Part shown: positions 44,555-53,825 of the stretch, piece after piece
How positions within the stretch are numbered: the first letter of the stretch is position 1
Layout: every line of letters starts with the position of its first letter
Source of the DNA: Endomychus coccineus
Lineage: Eukaryota > Arthropoda > Insecta > Coleoptera > Endomychidae
Assembly: GCA_958510875.1 (NCBI GenBank)
Contig: OY294067.1
Coordinates: 136,183,726-136,247,725 of the forward strand
Direction of reading: 5' to 3'
DNA: 64,000 bases
The notes under the pieces: model-generated
Databases searched by the model: none
Told to the model about the DNA's origin: nothing
The model's input: the letters and a program-made list of their open reading frames with translations, nothing else
Program-made: the position numbers and the translations under genes

Positions 44555-46816
44555 TTATAATAAAATAGATTTGAACTGTCCGAGAGTTCTGAATCGAGTG
44601 ACCATAACATAAATGTGTTGTCCGTCGGCACCGGTACAGTCCAGGTAGCCGTCTTCTTCGATCGTCAGTCCCTGACTTTGATATGCATTTTCGATACAAC
44701 TCAGATGTATCGGAAAACCCACGTGCTTGATCGGTGCTTTGTTGTATTGGATTCGTCTATCTACCGCTCCCGATCCGGAATACATGCGATAATAACGATC
44801 GATCGATTCGTCCAACATAACGATACTCGTCAATTCACCATCTTCCGACGAGTATTCGAGTTTTATCAATTTCAATACGCTACCACTCGGTATTTTCGTA
44901 GCTCCCATGAAATTTGTCAACAAAGTGTACGAGAATCCCACCGCTAAATGGGTGAAATGTTGTCGCACGAACGACTGATAACGAACGATATATTTGCTTA
45001 GTATATTTACGTCGAATCGCTTGGACAATTGTCGAAATAGCGAATCGATCAATTCCCGGGTTATATCGTAACATTGTCTGTTCGAAACGACAAGAATTCT
45101 AAACGGTACTTTTAAATTCTTAATGGGTACACAATCGTCCCGCGATACGTTGTCCTCGCATCGTTCGATCATCTTCACGTACGTATCTACCAGTTCCGTG
45201 ATATCGATCGATCTGATAGTGTTAATTTTATTATCGTTCACGAAACGTTTTAGTAATTCCTTCCGACTGTCCGCGTCTTTATTTCTATCCATATCGACGA
45301 TGAATCGTTGTAGCTCGGAATCTTCAGACGAACGCATCAACTTACTCAATTTATATTCAAACACTCGATTCGATCCCAACAATTGTTTTGCGAGAATCAC
45401 ATTAGATGGCGGTAAAGCGCTATAAGTCAATTGTTCACGGCATTTGGTCAGATCAACGTTGTTGCCATAGACCCGGCCATTCCTCGTTTGTGCCTGAACG
45501 TCGTTCACGTACGTATATCTTGTATCGTTTCCACTCGTTCGACGTTCGCCCCGCGTAATCGTCTCCTGGCTACATGCACCCTCGTCGCTGTATGCGTATT
45601 CGTCGGTGTTCGTTTCGTCCAGATCGTAATTTGAGCTGCTCACCGTATCGAAATCGATCGGACCGCACTGATTTTCGTCACCGCACAGAATAACGATCGT
45701 ATTGTGCGACGATTCGCACAATAATTTCAGTAGGACGAGGAAAGCGGGTGGCGACATCATCGTGTATTCGTCAACGACACACACGTAGAATTCGTCGTTT
45801 TTCGGTCGAACCATTTTCACACGTTTCTTTCTGCACTGACGTTGTTCTTCTAACAGTAACTCGCAAAAATCTAGGTAGCGAGTATCCGGTGTGAATTTCA
45901 TCTGATTAACGCTTCGTCCGATAGTTTTGGCCAGCGTTGACATTTGTACGCAGTGGTGCATCGAATCTGGCGACGTCTGATGAACCAAACCACCATTATA
46001 TGCAGCGTGATATTTGCACGTATCCTTGTAGAAATTGCACAGTAGCAAATGTTTCAAAGTGACATAATGAAAAGTACCGTTCACGTGTTTTTGTACGTAT
46101 TTCAATAATTGAGTCTTCCCCGTCCCACCTAATCCGTACAATCGAACCACCGTAACGCGATTCTGCTTGTTATACAAATAGAACGGCGAAAGGCGACAAG
46201 ACGATGCACGACTATTGTACTGTATTTCTTCGTCTTCGCTGCCATCCGTATCGGATCGAACGTATTTCCCGTCGAACGTTTTCGGTCGTTTCGTTCTGGT
46301 GTCAAACAAGAAAATTCCTTCTCGTTTTACACAAGATGTTGGGAACGTCGAAGTAGAAATATTTTTTTTTTCGTCATCGTTACCATCATCACGTTCATAT
46401 AATTCACCGATCGAAATTGTATTCAACAAATTCGCAAATCCTCGTTGTTCGTCGTTCAACGTACACCACGATTCACATTCTGCATTAACGTTCCCCGACA
46501 AACACGCCATCATTTCACAACCCGGCACTACTTCACGCGTATCATAATTTTTATCTAAAAACCATCGTACGTCGTCTGCATAGTTCCAATGGCAAGAACA
46601 TCGCGGACGATTTTCACCCACCGGCTCGTTTCGCCATAACTTTACAATTTCGTATTTTTTATTTTCATACGAGAAGACTTTCACAACTTTCGGTAGTCTC
46701 GACACGACGTTATCGCAGTCTCTTTCGATCGTATTGTTCTCGATCGATGATGATGATGATGTCGTCGTTAGCGTATTTTGATCATCGTCGCAGACAAAAG
46801 TGAACGTTTCAGCCAT
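44555..46816 (-). CDS. SF1 helicase, Pif1/RecD-like ('helicase 2' type)
   Basis: This ATP-dependent DNA helicase has all main superfamily 1B motifs in order: motif I GLGGTGKTQ (near residue 228), motif II VVDEYTMM, motif III GDENQCGP, and late motifs AYQSQGLTI and YVMVTRFR near the C-terminus. Pif1-like 'helicase 2' genes occur in nudiviruses and hytrosaviruses next to a separate baculovirus-type helicase; this fits. I chose ATG 46816 (MAETFTF) over 46852 because a TATATATATA box at 46861-46870 would place the transcript start between them. N-terminal region (1-200) is unique, with several Cys (CSCHWNY, CEMMAC) that might bind metal. It likely acts in replication or recombination. Confidence 0.85.
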   Translation of the reverse strand: MAETFTFVCDDDQNTLTTTSSSSSIENNTIERDCDNVVSRLPKVVKVFSYENKKYEIVKLWRNEPVGENRPRCSCHWNYADDVRWFLDKNYDTREVVPGCEMMACLSGNVNAECESWCTLNDEQRGFANLLNTISIGELYERDDGNDDEKKNISTSTFPTSCVKREGIFLFDTRTKRPKTFDGKYVRSDTDGSEDEEIQYNSRASSCRLSPFYLYNKQNRVTVVRLYGLGGTGKTQLLKYVQKHVNGTFHYVTLKHLLLCNFYKDTCKYHAAYNGGLVHQTSPDSMHHCVQMSTLAKTIGRSVNQMKFTPDTRYLDFCELLLEEQRQCRKKRVKMVRPKNDEFYVCVVDEYTMMSPPAFLVLLKLLCESSHNTIVILCGDENQCGPIDFDTVSSSNYDLDETNTDEYAYSDEGACSQETITRGERRTSGNDTRYTYVNDVQAQTRNGRVYGNNVDLTKCREQLTYSALPPSNVILAKQLLGSNRVFEYKLSKLMRSSEDSELQRFIVDMDRNKDADSRKELLKRFVNDNKINTIRSIDITELVDTYVKMIERCEDNVSRDDCVPIKNLKVPFRILVVSNRQCYDITRELIDSLFRQLSKRFDVNILSKYIVRYQSFVRQHFTHLAVGFSYTLLTNFMGATKIPSGSVLKLIKLEYSSEDGELTSIVMLDESIDRYYRMYSGSGAVDRRIQYNKAPIKHVGFPIHLSCIENAYQSQGLTIEEDGYLDCTGADGQHIYVMVTRFRTLGQFKSILL

Positions 46817-46854
46817 AACGAAGAATAAACGAATACATCGGTGACTGTACATTA

Positions 46855-46895
46855 TAACGATATATATATACCACCACCACCACCACCACCACCTC
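46855..46895 (-). promoter_or_regulatory. TATA tract and (CCA)n run upstream of helicase
   Basis: A TA-repeat (46861-46870) lies next to a (CCA)n microsatellite (46871-46892) in the roughly 70-base gap between two leftward genes. The TA tract can act as the TATA box for the helicase. Confidence 0.45.
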
Positions 46896-46923
46896 CCTGT
46901 TCGGACGACGGTGATGTGCGAAT

Positions 46924-47976
46924 TTACATATGATCGCGTTGCATGGTTTTGTCAAAGCGACACCTCAATTTCCTAAGAACGTTCGTTTCCCTCGCATGAT
47001 TAACATCTCTATCGACGATCTTGTCCACGTCGGGATCCTCTGCTGCCGCCAACCAACGATAATCGATATAAGCATCGGTGAGAGCCCACCATTCGTCGTT
47101 CAGACATCCTTCGTGTGGCGTACACAAAATGCTATGTATTAGATTCCCTTTGCCGAAAACGTTATAGCAAGGCGTGGATGCGGTCGTATACATCTTACAC
47201 GCGTCGCCACATCTCATGCGACGAGGACGTTTCCGACTCGAGCCGTTTCGTTGATACGATATTCGTATACCGTCCGAATCGAGGGAGTTACAGAACAGCG
47301 CGTACATTAGTTTTTGGATAGCACTATAGAATTGGATCGATTCCGTATCGAATTCGATCGGTCTCAATAATTGCCATTTGTCCGAAGTTATTCTGTTTAT
47401 CAATACGTCCAACGAACTGTTTTTCGTCGGCCATATATACGGTTTATTCGGAGCGGTGAGAGATCCGCCGACGTTCGAATGTAACTTGTTGACAACTTTT
47501 TCCAACCAGAATCGTTTGAAATTGTACACGACGTTCCAATATTCGACCGTGTTACTCACTACGTACGATAAAATATGCGAATAATCTTGCAAAGCGTACG
47601 GCGTCGACTCGATCACACATCGATTAGTGTTCATGTAATACGAAGAAACTAGTATCGAATCTATAACTTGTTCGTCTGTACTTTCGAACAGAGGTATCCC
47701 CGTCGAAGGATCGACACTATATTTAGTCGCTTCGTATCGATGATAATACAAAATCGATGCATTTTCTTCTCCGTTACTCGTCTGAGATTTCACCGGGTAC
47801 ACGTTACAAACGCGACGACCGATATTTCTCCTATATTTCTTATCATACTTCTCGTTCCCCAATACACGGGTGTATCTGTTTCTATCGTTGTTGTCGTCCT
47901 CGTTGTCATCATTCGTATCGCTATTATCACCGTGATACGATTCGTACAAGTACGGGCAGACGTTTACTTTGGACAT
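46924..47976 (-). CDS. Unknown protein, 350 aa
   Basis: Not recognised. The start at 47976 (MSKVNVCPY) is chosen because the frame upstream (to 48135) is a translation of an hr repeat fragment. The N-terminal 60 residues contain an Asp/Asn patch; the rest looks globular with a basic patch (SSRKRPRRMRCGDAC near residue 250) and conserved-looking Cys/Trp (CTPHEGCLNDEWWAL near 295). No membrane helix. It precedes the helicase gene on the same strand. The size is similar to baculovirus P47, but I see no specific match and do not assign it. Confidence 0.65.
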   Translation of the reverse strand: MSKVNVCPYLYESYHGDNSDTNDDNEDDNNDRNRYTRVLGNEKYDKKYRRNIGRRVCNVYPVKSQTSNGEENASILYYHRYEATKYSVDPSTGIPLFESTDEQVIDSILVSSYYMNTNRCVIESTPYALQDYSHILSYVVSNTVEYWNVVYNFKRFWLEKVVNKLHSNVGGSLTAPNKPYIWPTKNSSLDVLINRITSDKWQLLRPIEFDTESIQFYSAIQKLMYALFCNSLDSDGIRISYQRNGSSRKRPRRMRCGDACKMYTTASTPCYNVFGKGNLIHSILCTPHEGCLNDEWWALTDAYIDYRWLAAAEDPDVDKIVDRDVNHARETNVLRKLRCRFDKTMQRDHM

Positions 47977-47992
47977 CAGTCTTATTGTGCAG

Positions 47993-48063
47993 ATCGAAGA
48001 AATCCATCGGTGGAATTTGGATTCAACAAATTTCACTCCAGACAAAACTGTTTCTCGACGATT
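47993..48063. repeat. Isolated hr repeat fragment
   Basis: About 70 bases match an hr unit (TCGAAGAAATCCATCGGTGGAA core, then ACAAATTTCACTC and GACAAAACTGTTTCTCGACG). It lies directly upstream of the 47976 start codon, away from any hr array. It may act as that gene's upstream element, or be a scar left by recombination between an hr and the adjacent Fanzor element. Confidence 0.7.
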
Positions 48064-48165
48064 CGTTAGAAGTGGAATTACATCGAAAAAATAAAACATT
48101 CGTTGATACTCGGAAGTATATATTTCAAGAACCACGTTCTAACCCATTAACTGCCAACGTGGCCG

Positions 48166-50145
48166 TCATGAGATACGAATTTCACCCTTATGCAAGACAT
48201 AATTTTGAAATTCCGTCAAACGAACAAATTCATCTGACGTTTTACAACGATAATCGATTAATCCGAGACCAACCAAAACCATGTTACGCGCAGCATTGAC
48301 GTCACGATTCCAAACGATTTTACATTTTTGGCAAATTTGAAATCTATGATCGTGACATCGTCGTCGTTGTTTCGTATCGTCTCTATTTACGGTCGTGTTT
48401 TTGGGTGGCAAAGGCATTTTACCGAAACATTTCGAACAAGATTGTGTAGTCAGATACTCATCCACACATATAATCTGACATTTATCGCGTCGACGATGAA
48501 ACGCTCGTTTGAGCATTTCGACGGCGGGTTTTTTATTTCTGCCATAACTGAAATTGTTTTTCAGTGTTCCATCTCCAAAACAAACCAACACGGAATTATC
48601 ATCATCATCATCTTTAGCGGGCAATAACTGATTTACCACCTTATCCTCTGCTTTACGACGTGAAATGTACGAGTCCCAGTTCAAGCGCGTATATTTCCGC
48701 GTAGCGTAAATTTCGCGACTGGACGATAAGAAATTCAGTCTGTATAAAATGTACTCCACATGAGAGTTGAAATCAGAACCACACTTCGACGAAACAATTA
48801 ATTTTTTCTCCATGTTTATACTTTCGCGATATTCAAGCAGGCATTTTTCGAAGATTCCGGACATTTTCTTCCGTTTACGTCGTCGAGCACGTTCTTTGCA
48901 GAAATGTTCCTTGAACGTGGCCGATTTCAACACGAAATTGGTTTCTGTTCGAGTTTCCTTATCGATATAGCACGCGCCGATATAATTAACGACCCCCGGA
49001 TCGATTCCTAAATACTTGGTGAAACTTGAATTAGCCACTGTAGTCTCGGGTTGTGCGTTAGTCTTCTTTCGCTTCTTTTTCTGCGGTTGTTGAATTGTTG
49101 ATCGCTCATATCTATTCATCATGATGGAACAATCGATTCCATTGGTGGAAAAACTCATGGCAAATGAAGTCCGCTGTTTGTGGGGCTCGATGTGCATAGT
49201 TGTATCGTCGAATTTGCCGTAAACTGAGTGAGATAGATCGAAATATTGCCACCAATATTTTGGAGTTTCATTCCTAAACACGGGAGCGGTAGTTTTGTCC
49301 GGCAGCAATTTCACACTACTTAATAATTCTCTCAACGCCATAGCGTCGTAAAGCAAATGTTTTCGGCCAGACGAAAATATAGGAAACGCCGAAAAGGATT
49401 TCAACTTTCTCTCTTCGAACCATCGTCCCAACTCGAAAGTGATCGGTACCAAACTCCACCAGTCATTTTCGATATTAATGAATTTCTTGTGATGGTCGAA
49501 TCGAAAATCTTCCAGAAATTCTGCAACTTCTCGGCTGTGGGCAACGTGACGTGGAACGAAGGCGAACAATTCGTCATAAACTATCGTCTTCCATTCGTAG
49601 CGTTTTCGATCACACTTTTCCTTATATTTTTCATAGAAATATCGGACGAGTCGATCGTAAAAATGGACCGTGATACAATTTTTCATGTTGGTTTCGTGTT
49701 GCTTGACACAGGAGTTAATGAGGAAGGATCGTAATCGGCCGTCGTATAATAACGTTTTGTCTGGCCGCATAGCGAAATATTCTTCGTCCAACGCAACGCG
49801 TTCTTTCTTCTGTCGTTTGCCCTGGAGATGGTAGTAGAAATCTTGTAGGTGACTGATGGAAAATTGTCCGATCGGAAATTCGTTCCGATGTAACAATTTC
49901 GTATAATGAAAACTGACATAGAGCGATGCTTCGATGGCCAGCTGAGAAATTTCCAAAACGTCGTTTTCGATTCGTTGTCGTAACTCTGGACGTCGGCAAA
50001 ACTTACGAAAACCGCGTTTTATCGTGAACGTCTCGGTGCAAGTATTCACTGTGCTGAACCTATGTTTTTGCTTCAATATTCGATTTGTACATTTGGCCGA
50101 AGAAACGCGACTGTGATCTAATCCACCACATGTTTTGCACGGCAT
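48166..50145 (-). CDS. Fanzor (TnpB-like) RNA-guided nuclease, copy 1
   Basis: This 659-aa protein belongs to the eukaryotic/viral TnpB relatives called Fanzor, shown for several members to be RNA-guided DNA nucleases. The split RuvC site is intact: LGIDPGVVNY (Asp near 382), CVDEYLTT (Glu near 564) and NRDVNAARN (Asp near 615). A zinc ribbon has CSKC and CQKC. The N-terminus has a zinc-knuckle-like CKTC-x4-H-x6-C. Basic tracts (KKKRKK near 359, RARRRKRKK near 427) fit nucleic acid binding and nuclear import. TATAAATA at 50183-50190 and TCAGTTTCAG near the start form an internal promoter. The ORF ends inside the element's terminal repeat, 23 bp from its edge. It is about 95% identical to the copy at 61164. 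Confidence 0.9.
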   Translation of the reverse strand: MPCKTCGGLDHSRVSSAKCTNRILKQKHRFSTVNTCTETFTIKRGFRKFCRRPELRQRIENDVLEISQLAIEASLYVSFHYTKLLHRNEFPIGQFSISHLQDFYYHLQGKRQKKERVALDEEYFAMRPDKTLLYDGRLRSFLINSCVKQHETNMKNCITVHFYDRLVRYFYEKYKEKCDRKRYEWKTIVYDELFAFVPRHVAHSREVAEFLEDFRFDHHKKFINIENDWWSLVPITFELGRWFEERKLKSFSAFPIFSSGRKHLLYDAMALRELLSSVKLLPDKTTAPVFRNETPKYWWQYFDLSHSVYGKFDDTTMHIEPHKQRTSFAMSFSTNGIDCSIMMNRYERSTIQQPQKKKRKKTNAQPETTVANSSFTKYLGIDPGVVNYIGACYIDKETRTETNFVLKSATFKEHFCKERARRRKRKKMSGIFEKCLLEYRESINMEKKLIVSSKCGSDFNSHVEYILYRLNFLSSSREIYATRKYTRLNWDSYISRRKAEDKVVNQLLPAKDDDDDNSVLVCFGDGTLKNNFSYGRNKKPAVEMLKRAFHRRRDKCQIICVDEYLTTQSCSKCFGKMPLPPKNTTVNRDDTKQRRRCHDHRFQICQKCKIVWNRDVNAARNMVLVGLGLIDYRCKTSDEFVRLTEFQNYVLHKGEIRIS

Positions 50146-50394
50146 GTCGACTGAAACTGAATCGACATGTGTACCGCGGCCTTATTTATACGCTGGCGAT
50201 TGGTGGGCGTTAACGTTTCGGTTGTTTCTCGTTCCGAACGTATTTTACATACATGAAATGGAATCGAACATATCCACTAACGACCAAAATTTATCGACTA
50301 ACGACTTCAACGATACATAGTTTTATTAAACGTCGATAGAAAATATAGAGTTGTCAACGTACCAGTTGTTCCTATTTCTGTACGTAATTCTCGT

Positions 50395-50475
50395 TCGAAA
50401 AATTAAATTGTGGAATATTTTATGAGGAAGAAACTTTGTCGGTCGAGATTCTCATCGAACGATTCGAAAAATGAA
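50395..50475. repeat. hr-like segment inside Fanzor element 1
   Basis: TAATTCTCGTTCGAAAAATT, then GGAATATTTTATGAGGAAGAAACTTTGTCGGTCGAGATTCTCATCGAACGAT (described, partly degenerate) follows the hr spacer order: inverted motif, AAAATATTTT block, TTTGTCCG, TCTCGTCGAACGA. It sits between the Fanzor promoter and the distal terminal repeat. A similar segment occupies 60845-60930 in copy 2. Confidence 0.7.
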
Positions 50476-50609
50476 ACTGTTGATCACATAAGCGTGAAAT
50501 TTGTATCTCATGACAGTCACGTTAGGAATAAATGGGTTAAAGTCGTTCCAGTGCTTGCGGGATGGGAGAAATTGAAAACTTTATCTGTTTTAAATTTTAT
50601 TCATAAATA

Positions 50610-51097
50610 TTACAATTCTTTGAAATCCGGAACCTCTTCACGAATTTTATCGCGCAATATCGATTTTTCGTGGTTCGATAATTTCTCACATGTTTTTGAG
50701 ATCATATTAGCCTTTTTCTGTTCAGCCAGTTCCACGTTTGCTAATATATCAATAATATTTTCAAATAGGCATTCAATACAACGATTTCGTGGAGGTGCGA
50801 AACCATCAAAATGTGTAAGCTGATGTGGTTGATTGTGATGATCTTCACATGGCAAAAACATATATATATATATTTTCTTACGTGCTCCGGTGTCTCTTCC
50901 CAACGCAATGACGGCAAATGTACGTGCTTCATCACATACGCCTGCGGCAAAAACATCAGATCTCTACGCTTCAATTCATTAGCCGGTTTGCTCATGGCCT
51001 CATTTATTTGTTCGTAGATGAATTCGATAGTTGTTGAATCATGCTCATTCGTACCAGTAATTGCTTTCACGAATCTGTGCAGGTGATGGTTATTCAT
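50610..51097 (-). pseudogene. Unknown gene broken at a (TA)n tract
   Basis: Two overlapping minus-strand frames together look like one protein of about 160 aa. The first starts with ATG at 51097 and is coding-like until a (TA)n run at 50860-50874; the second is coding-like from that run to a TAA at 50610. A change in the number of TA units would shift the frame, so this is either a slippage mutation, a sequencing error or a switchable (phase-variable) gene. No family recognised; helical, charged, with a Cys pair (CIEC). A TATAAATC box lies upstream near 51155-51162, and hr4 points at this gene. Confidence 0.5.
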
Positions 51098-51189
51098 GAT
51101 GTTTCACCCTTTCAAACGCTGACTTGAATGGAATATCCTTCACATGTTGCCGAGATTTATACCCTCAATTTCCTCTTTATACGACGAAT

Positions 51190-51600
51190 CGAAGATTACC
51201 TCATTCGCTCTAACGTAATCGTTTCAGAAATAGATTTAGCGACACAAGGAAACGCTCACATGAGCCTCAAACAATTTTTTCGGTGACCCGCGACTTAGTA
51301 CGATAACTTTTGATCGAAAATAGTATTCAGAGACATCTACCGAAATTTAATGCAATTTCATTGGAGTAACGTGAAGAGTGCCATCTTTCGAGATGTAATG
51401 CGATCCCGTTGGAATAACGTAAAGAGCGTTATCTTTCGAAGTGTAATACAATTCTGTCGTGACAATTTGATGAGCGCCACCTATCGTAATGTTATATCAT
51501 TTCGTTGCGGTAAGTGGATAAACGCCATCTGGCGGAGATCCATCGAACTTTCACACAACACGTACAGTGTGAAACGAACCATAGATATACTATGTATTCT
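51190..51600 (-). repeat. hr4 tail repeats (inverted)
   Basis: Read on the minus strand, this contains the shared hr-tail segment (TTCCTTGTGTCGCTAAATCT near 51235-51254) and AGATGGCG/GGTGGCGCTC-type units (about 51340-51540). It leads towards the gene at 51097, so the composite hr4 has the same order as the other three but inverted. Confidence 0.6.
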
Positions 51601-51609
51601 CAAGAAATT

Positions 51610-52090
51610 ACTAAATCTGTAGATGGGGTGGGTTCAATTTTGTACAATCTAACCTCAATCGACTTCGCTCTCAGAACTCTGAATTGAATCTGATCAAAAT
51701 TTTACCCCTTCTACCGTGATTTTCGTCAGAAATCAGTAGATTTTAGGATTTTCGTGACGTCAATTGGCTCTAGTCCAATGAGAATCGAGTATTCACTCAG
51801 CTGACCCTAAATTAACTATATAATCAGCAAGCTTCTCGCCCGCGATCCTAAACCTCCTTGACCAGAGTAAGAACAACGTAGTAGTAAGAAGGAGCAGGCC
51901 GTCGCGGGAGTTATATATATAATATATATATATTATATATATAGGGGTGTAGGGGTGCTATGGGGGTACGTGGAGCCCCCTTGACTGTCTAGACTTGGCG
52001 CTAGCTTCTCGCGAGAGCTGGATGTTGCGTTCCACAATTTTCGTTGCCCCCGTGATACGTCACGTAACTGTGAGTCATCACTGCTGCAAA
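51610..52090 (-). promoter_or_regulatory. Conserved TATA/CRE block, copy 4 (inverted)
   Basis: This is the same block on the minus strand. From high to low coordinates: TACGTGACGTATCACGG, one CRE-like motif where others have two (about 52050-52066), the G/C hairpin (51964-51982), the (TA)n palindrome (51912-51942), GACGGCCTGCTCC, ATTGG/CCAAT with TGACGTCA (51756-51763), and the tail to about 51620. Conservation across an inversion shows the unit moves or recombines as a whole. Confidence 0.65.
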
Positions 52091-53110
52091 AGTTTTTGCA
52101 GCTCGAAGAAATCCACCGGTGAGATTTCGTTTCAACAAATTTCATTCGAGACAAAACTGTTTCTCGATGGAGTTAATGCGCATGACGAGGAACTTTAAGT
52201 TTGGAGATTCGTTCGACGAGAGATTCTAAGCGGACAAAGTTTGTTCATCAGAAAATATTTTATGATTTCATTTTGCGAACGAGATTCACGTTCAAAGTTT
52301 TTGCAGCTCGAAGAAATCCACCGGTGAGATTTCGTTTCAACAAATTTCATTCGATACAAAACTGTTTCATTCCTCGAACGAGAATTACGTTCAAAGTTCT
52401 TGTAGCTCGAAGAAATCCATCGGTGGAATTTCGTTCCAACAACGAATCGTTCGACGATAGATTTTAGGCGAACAAAGTCAGAAAATATTTTACGATTTCA
52501 TTTTGCGAACGAGATTCACGTTCAACGTTTTTACAGCTCGAAAAAATCCAACCGGTGAGATTTCGTTTCAACAAATTTCACTCGAGACAAAACTGTTTCT
52601 CGGTGGAGGTAGTACGCATGACGAGGAACTTATAAGTTTGGAAATTCGTTCGACGAAAGATTCTAGGTGGACAACGTTGGTTCATCAAAAAATATTTTAC
52701 GATTTCATTTTGCGAACGAGAGTTTCGTTCAGAGTTTTTGTAGCTCGAAGAAATCCACCGGTGGAATTTCGTTTCGACAACTAATCGTTCGACGAGAGAT
52801 TCTAGATGGACAAAGTTTGTTCATCAAAAAATATTTTACGATTTCATTTTGCGAACGAGAGTTTCGTTCAAAGTTTTTGTAGCTCGAAGAAATCCACCGG
52901 TGAGATTTCGTTTTAACAAATTTCACTCGAGACAAAACTGTTTCATTCCTCGAACGAGATATACGTTCAAATTTTCTGTAGCTCGAAGGAATCCACCGGT
53001 GCGATTTCGTTTCAACAAATTTCATTCGAGACAAAACTGTTTCTCGATAACGCTAGAGTGCATGACGAGAGACATATTAGTTTTTCGAACGAGAATTACG
53101 TGCGAATCAC
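52090..53110. repeat. hr4: palindromic repeat array (inverted)
   Basis: About seven palindromes of the CACCGGTG type (52118, 52320, 52417 variant, 52549, 52757, 52897, 52995) with the usual spacers, all in the opposite orientation to hr1-3. Degenerate units near the right end (53041-53110) lead directly into the next gene's start. ORFs inside are repeat translations. Confidence 0.85.
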
Positions 53111-53131
53111 ACGCGCTAGTAACAGTAAGAA

Positions 53132-53770
53132 ATGCCAGAAATATCCCGTTCGTGTTGTTCGCGTTGGTGTAATATATTCTCGATTATCTCGTCTGAGCGT
53201 TTGAAAGCGAATTCGATTAGATTTCGGTTGGTAAAGAAGAGGAATTCAAACGCTAATTCGAACGTCGACGTTTCTTCGCTCATCGCGTACCGTGACAATA
53301 TCTACGACGACGATGGAAACGATCTGTTAGAATTGATGATGACGAAAGGGAACGGTTCGCGGTATGCCAACGAATCGGCGTATAAAATGTTCTGGACTTG
53401 GTGGTTGTTACGATGTAAACATAATATCGGTGCCATGTATCCCGATGACGTCGATCGTCTGATGAAATTTTTCGAGAGCACGACAGAATGGTCGGATCGT
53501 GGAGTAGTTCGCGTAGACAAAGACGACGGAACGATCGTCGATGTGCCCGTTGAAATGTTGTCACTATTACAAGACGATAACCGTGATGCGGATACAACGA
53601 CGTCGCTCGCATCATTAGGATCACCTATAAATATACATAACTGTGTATTCTATATGGTCAGTAGTTTATTATTCATTGTGCTGTGCATATCGCATATGTT
53701 GGCTAATTTTTCGCTCGACGAAAATAAAGTTACAGGCCGACGTACGACAAACCGTCATCGTCGAAATTAA
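53132..53770 (+). CDS. Unknown tail-anchored membrane protein, 212 aa
   Basis: Not recognised. The N-terminal 45 residues are basic with several Cys, the middle is acidic with DDDGNDLL and a Trp-rich stretch (FWTWWLLRCK near 86-95). A hydrophobic helix close to the C-terminus (about residues 172-190, FYMVSSLLFIVLCIS) is followed by a short polar tail. This suggests a C-terminally anchored protein of nuclear, ER or virion membrane. It begins just after hr4 and ends 55 bases before the primase-helicase start. Confidence 0.62.
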   Translation: MPEISRSCCSRWCNIFSIISSERLKANSIRFRLVKKRNSNANSNVDVSSLIAYRDNIYDDDGNDLLELMMTKGNGSRYANESAYKMFWTWWLLRCKHNIGAMYPDDVDRLMKFFESTTEWSDRGVVRVDKDDGTIVDVPVEMLSLLQDDNRDADTTTSLASLGSPINIHNCVFYMVSSLLFIVLCISHMLANFSLDENKVTGRRTTNRHRRN

Positions 53771-53825
53771 TTTGGTGATAGTCGCATCCCTACCTTCACC
53801 TCTACCGCTAATATTGTCTAACGAC

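Larger units (their letters stand above)
48143..50536 (-). mobile_element. Fanzor transposon-like element, copy 1
   Basis: This 2394-bp element carries one Fanzor ORF on the minus strand. Its ends are imperfect terminal inverted repeats of about 45-50 bp: 48143-48192 (CCCATTAACTGCCAACGTGG, then CGTCATGAGATACGAATTTCAC) against the complement of 50487-50536. The tips CCC/GGG abut TTAA at 50537-50540 and CTAA at 48139-48142, which fits a TTAA target-site duplication with one base changed. Outside the ORF, 50395-50470 is hr-like sequence within the element. Such TTAA/CCC ends resemble piggyBac-type termini, but there is no piggyBac transposase, so it is probably non-autonomous for transposition. 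Confidence 0.85.

Noticed and set aside
46924..47976. Assignment as baculovirus P47
   Set aside because: Only size is similar; I could not identify a shared motif, so I left it unnamed.
48143..50536. IS200/IS605-type bacterial insertion sequence
   Set aside because: The protein is TnpB-like, but the terminal inverted repeats, TTAA flanks, TATA/CAGT promoter and 659-aa length fit a eukaryotic Fanzor element, and there is no TnpA.
53643..53825. N-terminal extension of the primase-helicase with a hydrophobic stretch
   Set aside because: It overlaps the C-terminal membrane helix of the preceding gene in another frame. ATG 53826 gives a clean start just after that gene.
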